Part shown: piece after piece, positions 1-11,738 of the stretch
How the letters are laid out: each line of letters opens with the position of its first letter
How positions within the stretch are numbered: the stretch's first letter is position 1
Source: Thermoleophilia bacterium
GTDB taxonomy: Bacteria > Actinomycetota > Thermoleophilia > RBG-16-64-13
NCBI GenBank assembly: GCA_026415615.1
Contig: JAOAGT010000001.1
Coordinates: 572,842 to 636,841, forward strand
DNA length: 64,000 nt
Direction of reading: 5' to 3'
Program-made: the position numbers and the translations under genes
The notes under the pieces: model-generated
Told to the model about the DNA's origin: nothing
The model's input: only the letters and a program-made list of their open reading frames with translations
Database searches by the model: none

Positions 1-221
1 GGTCTAGACCCGGCGCCCCGCCTTTTCTCTTGGCCCGCCGCACCGTGCCGGGGGCGGCGATCAAGATGAAAAAGGTCCCAGTTGTCTGCTCTTAGAACGG
101 TGATTCCACGAGCACGTGCCCAGAATGCTGGTCCCAAGAACATGTAATGGGTTATCATCGCGACCTGGAAACCTATGACACAAGTTGCCTTCTTAGATCG
201 GCGGAGGAGGTTAAAAAGGCC

Positions 222-2294
222 ATGCCCCAAACGCCCGAACTTGCTGCTGGTGAGCCTATCTTGGCTCTTACTGATAGATATGGGGGTCCTGAGGCTTCAG
301 AGATTAGAGAAGTGCTCTCCCAGCCAGACATGGCTGAAGTTAAGGCTGTGGTCTGTTGGCGGGGGGTAGCGCTGCGGGAGAACGTGTGTGTCGTACAGCT
401 AGCGCTTGACTACCTGCGGCTCGTGCAGAAGGAGTCATGTGGTCGGTGCGGGCCTTGCCGAATCGGCGTGGACGTACTCCGAGAGTTGCTTGAAAAACTG
501 GCGACTGGCGACACGGGCGAGTGGGGGCCGGAGGTCACTGTCTCAAAAATTCGGGATCTCGTTGAAAACATTCAGGAATCGGCATGGTGCGGAATTGCTA
601 ACACAATAAGGGATCCCATAATCGCTCTTCTTGACATAGGGACGGATCACTTCACCGAGCATGCTCAAGGGATTGCGTGCGAAGCTGTGGAGACAGTGGG
701 ATGGGTCACCGCGCCTTGTCGGTCTACGTGTCCTTCCAACGTAGATTGCGCCTCGTACATTTTTCAGGCTTTGGAAGAGCATCCGCATCTGGCCACGGCC
801 ATCGTTAAACGGGACAATCCGCTTCCCGCGATTATCGGGCGGGCCTGTCCACATCCCTGCGAGACAAAGTGTAGTCTTGCTCCGACGGGTCACCCAGTCG
901 CGATAAACAACATCAAGCGTTGGTGCGCCGACCGGGCAGAAGGCCTAGCTGATGATCATGGGGTGTCTGGGTCTGCCCTTGCTACCGGCCCGGACGATCT
1001 TGGTCCCCTTGCGGCTCATGAACTCACCGAATACCGGACGTTCGGCGATATGTACGGTGAGACTGCACTTCTTGAGACTCCGCATTTGGCTTCTCGCCGG
1101 AATGGGGGCCGGCAAGAGAAGGTTGCAATAATCGGGGCTGGTCCAGCCGGGCTATCTGCGGGCTACTATCTTGCCCGACTTGGGTACAAGCCCACGATTT
1201 TTGAAGAGCTGGGAGTCCCGGGCGGAATGCTTTACGTGGGCATTCCTGAATACAGATTGCCGCGCCACGTCATCAGGCGCGAGGTCGAGCTGATTTGCCA
1301 AGAGGGAGTTGAGATCTTCTACAACACCCGGGTAGGTCGAGATATCGCCTTTGCTGAACTCGAGAAAATGGGTTTTCGGGCCGTCTTCGTAGCGGTTGGC
1401 GCGCATCTTGGCCGTCCGCTTGGCATACCGGGCGAGGATCTTCCGGGGACCATGGACGCCATCGAGTTTCTGCGCAAGGTGGCGCTCGGCGAACCAGTTG
1501 ACATCGGCGACAAAGTTCTTGTGCTTGGAGGGGGCAATTCGGCCATGGACGCGGCGCGTACGGCCGTGCGCTTGGGAGCTCGGGAAGTCAAAGTCGTTTA
1601 CCGGCGCACGCGTGACGAAATGCCCGCCAACCCATGGGAAGTGGAGGAGGCAGAGGAAGAGGGGGTAGAGTTTCTGTATCTTGCCGCTCCGCTTGAATGT
1701 CGCGGGGATGAAACCGTGCAGGCTCTGGTTTGCCAACAAATGCAATTGGGTGAACCTGACGAGAGCGGACGGCGTAGGCCCGTTCCCACCGACCTGCCTC
1801 CTTTGGTGCTGGAAGCGGACAGCGTTATCGCCGCCGTGGGACAAAAACCAGACTTTGGTCCGTTTGCTGATGATCCCGATCTGAAATTCAATCGGTGGGG
1901 TTACCTGGAAGTAGATCCTCATACCCTGATGACCGACAAGCCAGGTGTGTTCGTAGGCGGCGACGCCGTTAGTGGCGGGGGCACCATCATAGAGGCTATC
2001 AGCGCGGGCAAGAGGGCAGCCAAGTACATAGACAAGTACTTGCGGGGCGAGCCTGTAGTTGAAGACTTGGAGGACAAGGTGCGCCGTCTGGCGGGTCTCC
2101 TGGGAGCCCAAGAAAGTCGTGTGCCGCTTGCTGAGTGTGTCGACTATGGCAAGCGCCAAAAAATGCCGGTTCGGCCTGTGAGCGAGCGGATTCATACTTT
2201 CGAGCCGGTGGAATTGGGCTACAGCCTGGAGCAGGTGAAGGCCGAGGCCGATCGCTGCCTGCGCTGTCACCGGCCGATATTGCTAGTCGGGTAA
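222..2294 (+). CDS. NuoF-type Fe-S domain fused to GltD-like NAD(P)H:FAD oxidoreductase
   Basis: This is a cytoplasmic flavin/iron-sulfur electron-transfer protein of about 690 residues. The N-terminal part (about 60-150) resembles the C-terminal [4Fe-4S] domain of NuoF/HoxF, with Cys73, Cys76, Cys79 and Cys123; the NADH/FMN domain of NuoF is absent. Residues about 160-690 match the small subunit of glutamate synthase (GltD) and related oxidoreductases: an N-terminal double Fe-S region (CRSTCPSNVDC and CPHPCETKC), an FAD-binding GAGPAG near residue 305, an NAD(P)H-binding GGGNSAMDAAR near 440, and a closing GGDAVSGGGTIIEAI FAD motif. I chose ATG 222 because GGAGGAGG lies about 11 nt upstream; the longer in-frame ATG at 147 has no ribosome-binding site. 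The redox partner is not visible. It could feed electrons from NAD(P)H to ferredoxin-type acceptors or to the split glutamate synthase further along. Family call is firm; physiological role is open. Confidence 0.8.
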   Translation: MPQTPELAAGEPILALTDRYGGPEASEIREVLSQPDMAEVKAVVCWRGVALRENVCVVQLALDYLRLVQKESCGRCGPCRIGVDVLRELLEKLATGDTGEWGPEVTVSKIRDLVENIQESAWCGIANTIRDPIIALLDIGTDHFTEHAQGIACEAVETVGWVTAPCRSTCPSNVDCASYIFQALEEHPHLATAIVKRDNPLPAIIGRACPHPCETKCSLAPTGHPVAINNIKRWCADRAEGLADDHGVSGSALATGPDDLGPLAAHELTEYRTFGDMYGETALLETPHLASRRNGGRQEKVAIIGAGPAGLSAGYYLARLGYKPTIFEELGVPGGMLYVGIPEYRLPRHVIRREVELICQEGVEIFYNTRVGRDIAFAELEKMGFRAVFVAVGAHLGRPLGIPGEDLPGTMDAIEFLRKVALGEPVDIGDKVLVLGGGNSAMDAARTAVRLGAREVKVVYRRTRDEMPANPWEVEEAEEEGVEFLYLAAPLECRGDETVQALVCQQMQLGEPDESGRRRPVPTDLPPLVLEADSVIAAVGQKPDFGPFADDPDLKFNRWGYLEVDPHTLMTDKPGVFVGGDAVSGGGTIIEAISAGKRAAKYIDKYLRGEPVVEDLEDKVRRLAGLLGAQESRVPLAECVDYGKRQKMPVRPVSERIHTFEPVELGYSLEQVKAEADRCLRCHRPILLVG

Positions 2295-2321
2295 AAGCGG
2301 CAGAGGTGTTGCTGATGGATA

Positions 2322-2355
2322 CGCGGGCCCGCGGCGGGCAAGCCGCGGGCCCGCG
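2322..2355 (+). terminator. GC-rich hairpin terminator after the FAD oxidoreductase
   Basis: A 14-bp perfect stem (2322-2335 with 2342-2355, core GCGGGCCCGCGGC) closes a GGGCAA loop about 30 nt after the stop codon. The sequence after it is ccctttgcc, so there is no real U-tract. The next gene converges from the other strand, so the hairpin may serve both. Confidence 0.6.
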
Positions 2356-2373
2356 CCCTTTGCCGCAATTGCG

Positions 2374-2407
2374 CGCAACTCTACTGCCAGCGCAACTCTA
2401 CTGCCAG
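2374..2407. repeat. 17-bp perfect tandem duplication at a gene end
   Basis: CGCAACTCTACTGCCAG occurs twice back to back (2374-2390 and 2391-2407). The second copy contains the final codons and stop of the minus-strand PPC-domain gene, so the duplication has copied the gene's 3' end without changing the product. It looks like recent replication slippage. Confidence 0.9.
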
Positions 2408-2823
2408 AGAGTAAGTCCTGTCACCGGGTCCATCTGCCGGTTCACCGGGGGGCCTGAATAGGTGGCGATGACTATCTCCAGGTTGAATACTAAGGTTCCG
2501 TCGGCCAAGTGTCCTCCATAGCAGCGGCCTTTTTCGTCAGCCAGGACAACGTGCACATGCACAATGGGTTCCCCATTTAGCAGGCTGACGTTGCCCACCA
2601 TGGCAGCCACTTCTAGCCGCTTGTCAAGCTTGAGCTCTATCCACTCTTTTTTGGGCTGGTCGTAATACCGGATGACCGCTCGAGAGACTGCTCCCATTCC
2701 CCAGAGCGAGGCAAGTGTGATGTTCTTGGTCGTTATGTAGTTCTGCAATTCTTTCAGCAGGTCGCTTCCGTAAGGAAGTTTGACCACGTAGATCGGTCCC
2801 GCAACTGCTTCTGCTTCAAACAT
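2398..2823 (-). CDS. PPC/DUF296 domain protein
   Basis: A small protein of about 141 residues consisting almost wholly of the plant-and-prokaryote conserved (PPC, DUF296) domain. Visible hallmarks are the ASLWGMGAVS segment, the metal-site-like stretch EPIVHVHVVLADEKG, and GGHLADGTLVFNLEIVI. Stand-alone bacterial members form trimers; their function is not established, although the fold is linked to DNA binding in plants when joined to AT-hooks, which are absent here. I place the start at 2823, where GAGGTG precedes the ATG by about 9 nt; a longer frame to 2871 would overlap the upstream gene. It lies 35 nt downstream of the zinc-ribbon gene on the same strand and is probably co-transcribed with it. 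Confidence 0.75.
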   Translation of the reverse strand: MFEAEAVAGPIYVVKLPYGSDLLKELQNYITTKNITLASLWGMGAVSRAVIRYYDQPKKEWIELKLDKRLEVAAMVGNVSLLNGEPIVHVHVVLADEKGRCYGGHLADGTLVFNLEIVIATYSGPPVNRQMDPVTGLTLWQ

Positions 2824-2858
2824 GGCCTCTGTCACCTCATGCCTTTTCTCTGAGCGGC

Positions 2859-3986
2859 CTAGTCGTCCCACCTAAACTCAGGAGGCGAGCCCTGATCCCA
2901 GATTTCCTCGGTAGCGTCCTCAAGAAGCTGAGCTTCTTCTGGAGTCATTTCGGTGATGAGCACCGAGGGGTCGCTTAGAAGCCGTACTTCAAGCTCTGAG
3001 GCGTCTAGTCTTCCGTCATTGTTTATCACGGCGTTCTTTTCTTTGAAGTAGTGTGCTAGCTCGTCTGGGTCTAGACCCTCACGGTGAAGGATGACTCTCT
3101 GCTGCCCACTCGGCAAATCTTTTCTTAGGTCGACCAAGTACTGATACCAAACTATGTCCCAGACAATGGTCACGATAGCCCGCGGCACCGGACCAGGAAC
3201 TCGAGTGAGGTTGGCCTTAGGCTTGCCAAGATTTGAGACGATGTCGCGAATCCGGTTAACAAACGGGCTTTCGTTGTAGTAACGCTGCGTCAGCTGCACC
3301 TCCTCGAGCGTGAACCCAGCGCCCTCCGGGCGAGTTGTCTCCTGCTCAGGAGAAGGTTGCAGCTTAATCTCTTCCGGCTCCTGACCCTGCACAGGTTCAG
3401 GGGCAAAGAATACTGGCGCAGCGCCAAGGGAGTCTTGCGTGGCCTCTGGGGTAGAAACCGAAGTTGCTGCGACTGTGGAGACGGGCTCCGTGTAGGTTGG
3501 CGCTGTGTCAACATCGCTAACCCCGGCAAGCGAAGCTAGATCGATGTCGGTCTGTCTAAGGAGCGCTCGGGTCTTGGCCAGCTCCTGCTCCAGGGAGCGC
3601 AGCCGACTCTCTATAGTGCTTTTCCCCTGGGTTTCTGAGATCACCTCAAGCGCAAACCGTTCCAGAGACGCCGCCAGTCGCTCGAGCGTGGCTTGCATCT
3701 GTTTTTGGAGAGCAATGAGGTCGTTGACCGGATCTAGAAGCTCGCGCGTCTTCTCGAGGGGGTCTATTTCCGACTGGTCTTGCACGGGCGGAGGCGTAGG
3801 CCACACAAATTCATCTTCTGGGGGTGGAGGATTCTGAGGGTCTAGGGCCACCCCCGCTGCACACTCTGCGCACAGGCGAGCCACACTGCCGTCAGCGAAT
3901 TCCTGCAGATGCACTTTGTCCCCGAGCGTGGCTCCGCAGATTTCGCATCTGTCTTGTCCAGGGAAAACATCGTCCGCTAGCGTCAT
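2859..3986 (-). CDS. Zinc-ribbon and coiled-coil protein of unknown function
   Basis: I do not recognise the family. The 375-residue product begins with a zinc-ribbon-like module (Cys14, Cys17, Cys39, Cys42), followed by a Pro-rich linker, a predicted coiled coil at roughly residues 75-140 (heptad-like leucines, many Glu/Arg/Gln), a low-complexity Thr/Ser/Pro/Glu-rich region, and a folded C-terminal domain of about 140 residues containing a YQYLVDLRKDLP segment. No signal peptide or membrane span is present, so it is likely cytoplasmic. The start is well supported: AAGGAGGTGA lies 5 nt before ATG 3986, whereas the in-frame start at 4007 lies upstream of that site. It is transcribed divergently from the aminotransferase gene. 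Confidence 0.7.
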   Translation of the reverse strand: MTLADDVFPGQDRCEICGATLGDKVHLQEFADGSVARLCAECAAGVALDPQNPPPPEDEFVWPTPPPVQDQSEIDPLEKTRELLDPVNDLIALQKQMQATLERLAASLERFALEVISETQGKSTIESRLRSLEQELAKTRALLRQTDIDLASLAGVSDVDTAPTYTEPVSTVAATSVSTPEATQDSLGAAPVFFAPEPVQGQEPEEIKLQPSPEQETTRPEGAGFTLEEVQLTQRYYNESPFVNRIRDIVSNLGKPKANLTRVPGPVPRAIVTIVWDIVWYQYLVDLRKDLPSGQQRVILHREGLDPDELAHYFKEKNAVINNDGRLDASELEVRLLSDPSVLITEMTPEEAQLLEDATEEIWDQGSPPEFRWDD

Positions 3987-4159
3987 GTAAGTCACCTCCT
4001 TTGCCACCTGCCGACCAGCGGCGGCTTGTGGCTCCCCGCCAGGAAAGCACTCGGCGAAGTATATACCAGCAACTGTTTCATGGCACCAGCGATAGCAAGG
4101 AGCTATCTCATGGTAGACTGACGGCCAACCGTGTTTCCCCTGTCCTAGCGGAGGTTTGC

Positions 4160-5344
4160 ATGCTTGTATCTAGGAAGATGGCTGAGGCGGCAAGTAGTTC
4201 CTCTTGGATTAGGCAAATGTTTGAAGAGGGAAGCCGTCTGGCCAGACTCTACGGGCCGCAGTCTGTCTTCGATTTCAGCATCGGCAATCCAAACGTTGAG
4301 CCTCCGGCCGAGTTTCACGAGATACTTCGCGAGATTGTGGCTGATCCGACTCCCGGGAAACACGGTTACATGTCAAATGCTGGCTACGAAGAAACTCGCA
4401 GGGCGGTGGCGTCTCGTGTGTCGCAAGAGCAGGGCGTGTCTCTGACTGGGGACCACGTGGTTATGACGGTGGGAGCAGCAGGCGCGCTTAACGTGATTCT
4501 AAAAGCCATTCTTGACCCGGGCGATGAAGTTGTTGTGCCCGCTCCTTACTTTGTGGAGTACGGTTTCTATGTGGATAACCATGGCGGGATACTTAAGCCT
4601 GTTTCATCCACACCCGATTTTGACCTGGATCTGGACGCCATCGATCAGGCGATCACTCCGCGGACAAGGGCGGTGTTGCTTAACATGCCCAATAATCCTA
4701 CGGGAAGGGTGTACTCAACCGATACTCTTAGGCAGTTGGGCGAGCTTCTTACCGAGCGCTCCGAGTCCTTAGGTCGCGTTATCTATCTCGTCTCAGACGA
4801 ACCGTATCGGCGGATTGTCTACGATGGCGTACAAGTTCCTGCAGTGATGTCGGCTTACCCCTATGCATTAGTGGCGTCCAGTTACTCCAAGGAGCTGTCG
4901 CTAGCCGGTGAGCGCATAGGATATGCGGCGGCCAGCCCACTTATACCAGGTGTGGAGGAGCTGATGGGGGCGCTGGTGACTGCCAATCGAATATTGGGTT
5001 TTGTGAATGCTCCCGCGCTCATGCAGCGGGTGGTGGCTCGGTTGGAGGGGATCCAGGTAGACATCAGTCTTTACCGCCGCAACCGCGATGTGCTGTGGCA
5101 GGGTCTCACCGATGCTGGTTACCAGGTGGTCAAGCCGCAGGGCGCTTTTTATCTTTTCCCTCGGTGTCCGATTGAGGACGATGTAGCTTTCTGTCGTGCG
5201 ATGCTCGAGCATCTGGTCTTGGCTGTGCCTGGGCGGGGCTTCGGACTGCCGGGCTATTTCCGTCTCGCATATTGTGTGAGCCCTGATGTCGTAGACGGGG
5301 CGTTGCCTTTGTTTCGCAAAGTGGCTGCCAAGTATTGGGGATAA
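4160..5344 (+). CDS. PLP-dependent aminotransferase, class I/II
   Basis: A 394-residue fold-type I aminotransferase of the aspartate/aromatic aminotransferase superfamily. The pyridoxal-phosphate lysine is Lys244 in SYSKELSLAGERIG; other hallmarks are the NMPNNPTGRVYS substrate/cofactor loop and the VSDEPYRRIVYDG segment. Length and motif order are those of AspC-like enzymes. The amino donor cannot be read from the sequence. Start ATG 4160 is preceded by GGAGG; the longer frame upstream is non-coding and overlaps the divergent promoter region. The stop codon lies 15 nt before the GTG start of phosphoglycerate mutase, so the two are likely one transcript. Confidence 0.88.
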   Translation: MLVSRKMAEAASSSSWIRQMFEEGSRLARLYGPQSVFDFSIGNPNVEPPAEFHEILREIVADPTPGKHGYMSNAGYEETRRAVASRVSQEQGVSLTGDHVVMTVGAAGALNVILKAILDPGDEVVVPAPYFVEYGFYVDNHGGILKPVSSTPDFDLDLDAIDQAITPRTRAVLLNMPNNPTGRVYSTDTLRQLGELLTERSESLGRVIYLVSDEPYRRIVYDGVQVPAVMSAYPYALVASSYSKELSLAGERIGYAAASPLIPGVEELMGALVTANRILGFVNAPALMQRVVARLEGIQVDISLYRRNRDVLWQGLTDAGYQVVKPQGAFYLFPRCPIEDDVAFCRAMLEHLVLAVPGRGFGLPGYFRLAYCVSPDVVDGALPLFRKVAAKYWG

Positions 5345-5361
5345 GAGGGGAGACGCCTAAC

Positions 5362-6630
5362 GTGCCCGCCAAGTACCTGGTCATTATTCTTGACGGTGCT
5401 TCTGGCTGGCCCCGGGAGGAATGGGGCGGACAGACGTCGCTTGAGCGAGCTCACACTCCCAACCTTAACCGTCTTGCCCAAGAGGGGGTTTCTGGTTTGG
5501 CTTACAACGTCCCAGAAGGCATGGAGCCTTCAAGCGCGGTTGCCTGCATGAGCGTGATGGGGTTTGATCCGGCTACATATTACTGCGGGCGTGGGCCGAT
5601 TGAGGCTCTGGCCTTGGGGATCGAGCTTGAACCTGGCGAGGTTGCAATGCGGTGCAACCTGGTTACCGTGCTCGAAGGGCGCATGGTCAGCTACTCGGCT
5701 GGCGATATTCCCTCCAACGAGGCGGGAATGCTGGTGCATAGTCTACGGGAAGAGGTGATCCAGGACTACCGCGACAGCTCAGGAGGTTCAAGACTGAATC
5801 TGTACGCCGGGGTGGGTTTTCGCAATATTCTGACGGTCAAGGAAGGCCAGGAACTTCTTGCAACCAGCTTCACACCACCTCACGACATTACCGGGCAAGA
5901 AGTCGACCGATTTGGGCCCAAGGGCCCGGGGGCTGATCTGGTAAACGAGTTGACCGAACGCTCCAAAACGGTGTTAGCTTGTCACCCCGTTAACAAATCG
6001 AGAATCTCCCGAGGTCTCTTGCCGGCTACCCAGGTTTGGCTGTTTTGGCCCGGCATGAGGCCTGGGGAAATGCCGGCCTTTGCTGACATTTATGGAGGGA
6101 GGAAGGCAGCGGTTACTTCGGGTGTAGATCTCTTAAGAGGACTGGCAATGCTGACCGGGATGGAGATCATTTCCATCCCGGGTGTAACCGACGGAGTTGA
6201 CAACGACTACTACGCGCAGATGGCGGGGGCTCTTGACGCTTTACACCGCTACGATGTCGTGTTTGTGCACGTGGAAGCTCCCGATGCGGCTGCTCATGCT
6301 GGAGATGCAGACGCCAAAGTAAGAGCGATCGAACAGATTGACGCTCTCATGCTATCGCAGGTATTCGCCTGGGCCGAAAAGCACGGCCCTGCTTCCGCCA
6401 GCGCCACTCCTATCCATGAGCTGTCTGTGCTTGCGCTTTGCGATCATCCTACCCCGCTAGCTATTAGGACACACGTGGCTGAGCCGGTGCCTTTTGTGAT
6501 GTGGGGCCCAAAGTTTCAGGCTAATGGGGCGCGTGAGTTCACTGAAAAAGCAGCCCGGGCCACCGGGCTGGTGGCGGCGCCGGGCTGGACTCTCATGTCT
6601 TGGCTGCTTGACGGCCGGGTGAGGGCCTAG
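5362..6630 (+). CDS. apgM: 2,3-bisphosphoglycerate-independent phosphoglycerate mutase, archaeal type
   Basis: A member of the alkaline-phosphatase superfamily that interconverts 3- and 2-phosphoglycerate. The N-terminal metal-binding motif is [10 protein letters not shown], followed by [11 protein letters not shown], the [16 protein letters not shown] region carrying the serine nucleophile, and [11 protein letters not shown], all typical of the archaeal/aPGAM (ApgM) branch rather than the GpmI type. The C-terminal metal ligands fall in [13 protein letters not shown] and ALCDHPTP. About 422 residues, normal for the family. I choose GTG 5362, which has GGGGAG 9 nt upstream; TTG 5335 would overlap the aminotransferase. 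The aPGAM form is common in archaea and deep-branching anaerobic bacteria. Confidence 0.85.
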   Translation: MPAKYLVIILDGASGWPREEWGGQTSLERAHTPNLNRLAQEGVSGLAYNVPEGMEPSSAVACMSVMGFDPATYYCGRGPIEALALGIELEPGEVAMRCNLVTVLEGRMVSYSAGDIPSNEAGMLVHSLREEVIQDYRDSSGGSRLNLYAGVGFRNILTVKEGQELLATSFTPPHDITGQEVDRFGPKGPGADLVNELTERSKTVLACHPVNKSRISRGLLPATQVWLFWPGMRPGEMPAFADIYGGRKAAVTSGVDLLRGLAMLTGMEIISIPGVTDGVDNDYYAQMAGALDALHRYDVVFVHVEAPDAAAHAGDADAKVRAIEQIDALMLSQVFAWAEKHGPASASATPIHELSVLALCDHPTPLAIRTHVAEPVPFVMWGPKFQANGAREFTEKAARATGLVAAPGWTLMSWLLDGRVRA

Positions 6631-6791
6631 TCCTGGAGTTTCTCGAATTCGGTCTTGCTAGCCCCGCATTCCGGACACTCCCAGTCGTCGGGAAGGGCCT
6701 CAAATGGAGTTCCTGGTGGTATCCCTTGGCTTGAGTCCCCTTCTGCTGGGTCGTAAATGTATCCACATATGAGACACTGCCACTTGTCCAT
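6627..6791 (-). CDS. Rubredoxin
   Basis: A 54-residue rubredoxin. The two iron-binding pairs are CLICGY (Cys6, Cys9) and CPECGA (Cys39, Cys42), with the expected DPAEGD and [11 protein letters not shown] surroundings. It carries one electron on a single Fe(Cys)4 site in the cytoplasm, usually to rubrerythrin, superoxide reductase or a flavoprotein in anaerobes. An AAGGAA ribosome site lies upstream of ATG 6791. Its stop overlaps the stop of apgM by a few bases, tail to tail. No partner oxidoreductase gene is adjacent. Confidence 0.92.
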   Translation of the reverse strand: MDKWQCLICGYIYDPAEGDSSQGIPPGTPFEALPDDWECPECGASKTEFEKLQD

Positions 6792-7184
6792 CTGCTGTTC
6801 CTTTCTTTGGATGTTCCGGCCGATGCTGGCTAGTTGCGCGGTTGCCCCTCAGACAGGGGTGCATCGCGCGCCTTACCTCACGTGCGCTTAGTATCTCCAC
6901 TTTGAACTCATTTCAATCCTAACGCACGGCGTTGGGCCTCGCCTGAGGGTGGCACCGGCAGGCCGTGTGGCGGTGACAGGAGGTTGAGGGTGCGCCGGTC
7001 AGCTTGACGGAATCAGGTTCTGTTCTGTAGCATGGCGGTTTGGATTTGACTTCGTGACAAGGCTTCCTTGGTACGGGCGGGGGGCGTTCCGGGTGCCTTG
7101 TGGTGGAGCTGACGCAAGACCTGTCCCGTGTCAGTCTCCTCCATGTGGAAGACCTGCCGATGCTTGAAAAGGAGGCAATGCTGC
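6792..7184. other. Intergenic region upstream of the pyrophosphatase gene
   Basis: About 390 bases without a supportable gene. It must hold the promoter of the minus-strand rubredoxin and of the plus-strand pyrophosphatase. One weak plus-strand candidate is TTGACG at 7004-7009 with TGTAGC at 7026-7031 (16-nt spacer). I see no known riboswitch. Confidence 0.4.
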
Positions 7185-9656
<2,472 letters not shown>

Positions 9657-9729
9657 TTGGGCATTGAGTTGGGGGTGGCTAGAAACTAAACACACGGCCT
9701 GACTCTAGACTTATAAGACGCGGGACGGA

Positions 9730-9763
9730 GTGGCTGCCCGTTGCGTGGGCAACGGGCAGCCAC
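9730..9763 (+). terminator. Hairpin terminator after hppA
   Basis: A perfect 15-bp stem (9730-9744 with 9749-9763, GTGGCTGCCCGTTGC and its complement) closes a GTGG tetraloop about 75 nt after the hppA stop. Only tagttt follows, so the U-tract is weak. Confidence 0.75.
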
Positions 9764-9837
9764 TAGTTTGAGGGGTTGCGTAACGTTATCTACATGCTGC
9801 GTTTGCCAGCCCACCGAGGCGTTGTCTGGTTGAACCC

Positions 9838-11724
9838 ATGGAGAGGCATCTCTGGTTGAGCATAAAGCGGGCACTGCTGGGGCGTCCCCTGGCCACGGCC
9901 GAAGAGCTAGGCCAGAGAGTTCCCAAACTTCTGGCTCTCCCCATCTTCGCTTCGGATACCATCTCTTCCACAGCTTACGCTACCGAGGAGATTCTGCTCG
10001 CGCTCGTTCTGGCTGGAACCGCAGCTGTCGCTTTTTCTTTTTGGGTTGCGCTTGCAGTGGTTGTTCTTCTGGCCCTTGTGGCGGTGTCGTATCAGCAAAC
10101 AGTTAGGGCGTACCCTAACGGTGGCGGCTCCTACGTCGTGGCAAGCGAGAATCTGGGTGCGGTGCCCGGGATGGTCGCGGCGAGCGCTCTCATGGTCGAC
10201 TATGTCATGACCGTTGCGGTGAGCGTTTCTTCAGGCACGGCGGCGATTCTTGCTGCCTTTCCGTCTTTGGCGGGTAATGTTGCTACCCATCCAGACCGCA
10301 ATCGAGTGCTCATTTCGGTGGGCATAGTTGTGTTCATGGCTCTAGTTAACCTGCGGGGTATCAAGGAAACCGGCCGGTTATTCGCCGTACCAACCTATCT
10401 TTTCGTTCTACTTTGCGGCGGTCTAGTGGTAGTGGGCATTGCGCGAATACTCGCCGGAGATCTCAGGCCACTTTCCGCCTTCGCTGCTCGAGAGACATCC
10501 GCACAAGGCGTGGCTCTCGGCTGGATCATACTTCGCGCCTTTTCCGGGGGCTGTTCAGCAATGACAGGGACGGAAGCAATAGCAAACGCTGTACCAGTAT
10601 TTAAACAGCCTGAGAGCCGGAATGCGTCGGTAACCCTTGGCATAATGGCAGCCATTTTGGGCTTCTTACTCTTGGGGATCACTGGGCTTGCCCAGTGGTT
10701 GCATGTGACTCCCCAAGAGGGGACAACGGTGCTCGGGCAGCTAGGTCTGGCTGTGTACGAAAAAGGGTTCCTTTTCTATGCTCTTCAGATTGCGACGATG
10801 GCCATCCTGGTTATGGCTGCGAACACAAGCTTTGGCGGCTTTCCGAGACTCGCTGCTGTTCTTGCTCAGGATGGGCTCATGCCTCGGCAGTTCATGAATC
10901 GAGGTGAGCGGCTTGTTTTCTCCAACGGGATAATTGTCTTAGCGGCTGCCGCGATAGCTGTTCTTGTGATATTTCGGGCCAAGACGCATAGCCTAATCCC
11001 TCTTTATGCGGTTGGAGTGTTTACGAGCTTTACTCTCTCGCAAGCTGGGATGGTAAACCACTGGTTTCGCTTACGCGGGTCGGGGTGGAAGCACCGAGCT
11101 CTCATGAACGGAGTTGGAGCAGTCCTTACCGCCGTGGTTACTCTTGTTATCTTGGTGACCAAGTTTGTGCACGGGGCTTACCTGGTGGTCATAGCGGTGG
11201 GCATTCTCATGGCTGGATTTCAGTATGTCCGTACACATTACGCAAGGGTGGCCAGCCTCTTGGAGCCCAAGAGTATGGATGAGGAGCGCCAGGTGGCAGT
11301 GAGGACGCGGTCCAAGCCGCGTACCACTGTTGTGCTCTTTGTGTCACAGATAAACCGTCTGGTTGCCAATGCTCTTGCTTTTGGTCGCGGGCTTTCTCCT
11401 GATGAGTTCAGGGCTGTGACTATTGCCAGCGACCCGGCGAAGGTTGAGGCTCTCCGAGAAAAATGGAAGGAGCTGGGGATTGAGGTCCCTCTTGTGGTGG
11501 TTGACTCTCCCTACCGTGAGCTGACGCGTCCCGCTGTAGAATACGTGAGGTCCTTGGGACCTGGACCAGACCATGTGGTGACGGTGATAATCCCAGAGTT
11601 CGTTGTTGAGCACTGGTGGGATAATGTCCTTCACAACCAGAGCGCTCTTCGCTTGAAGGTAGCGCTGCGGGCCATTCCGTGGGTGGTGATTGTCAGCATG
11701 CCCTATCAGATAGGCCAGGGGTAA
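9838..11724 (+). CDS. APC-superfamily permease, KimA-like potassium transporter
   Basis: A 628-residue integral membrane protein with about 12 transmembrane helices and a soluble C-terminal domain of about 150 residues (from RTTVVLFVSQINR). The N-terminal layout, a short basic lead RALLGRPL, then KLLALPIFASDTISSTAYATEEILL, is like that of Bacillus KimA, a high-affinity K+/H+ symporter in the APC superfamily; the cytoplasmic tail has a Usp-like alternation of strands and helices, as in KimA. A general amino-acid permease is the alternative. The start lacks a clear ribosome-binding site. Its stop is 14 nt before hutI, so the two may be co-transcribed, which would favour amino-acid transport slightly. 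Confidence 0.75.
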   Translation: MERHLWLSIKRALLGRPLATAEELGQRVPKLLALPIFASDTISSTAYATEEILLALVLAGTAAVAFSFWVALAVVVLLALVAVSYQQTVRAYPNGGGSYVVASENLGAVPGMVAASALMVDYVMTVAVSVSSGTAAILAAFPSLAGNVATHPDRNRVLISVGIVVFMALVNLRGIKETGRLFAVPTYLFVLLCGGLVVVGIARILAGDLRPLSAFAARETSAQGVALGWIILRAFSGGCSAMTGTEAIANAVPVFKQPESRNASVTLGIMAAILGFLLLGITGLAQWLHVTPQEGTTVLGQLGLAVYEKGFLFYALQIATMAILVMAANTSFGGFPRLAAVLAQDGLMPRQFMNRGERLVFSNGIIVLAAAAIAVLVIFRAKTHSLIPLYAVGVFTSFTLSQAGMVNHWFRLRGSGWKHRALMNGVGAVLTAVVTLVILVTKFVHGAYLVVIAVGILMAGFQYVRTHYARVASLLEPKSMDEERQVAVRTRSKPRTTVVLFVSQINRLVANALAFGRGLSPDEFRAVTIASDPAKVEALREKWKELGIEVPLVVVDSPYRELTRPAVEYVRSLGPGPDHVVTVIIPEFVVEHWWDNVLHNQSALRLKVALRAIPWVVIVSMPYQIGQG

Positions 11725-11738
11725 GGTGAGCTCGGAGT

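Noticed and set aside
147-221. Upstream start ATG 147 for the NuoF/GltD-like protein
   Set aside because: No ribosome site before it; ATG 222 has GGAGGAGG. The extension could still be translated, so it is noted rather than excluded.
1152-2270. Long minus-strand open frame of 372 codons
   Set aside because: Lies wholly antisense to the GltD-like gene, lacks family motifs and a ribosome site; a GC-driven mirror frame.
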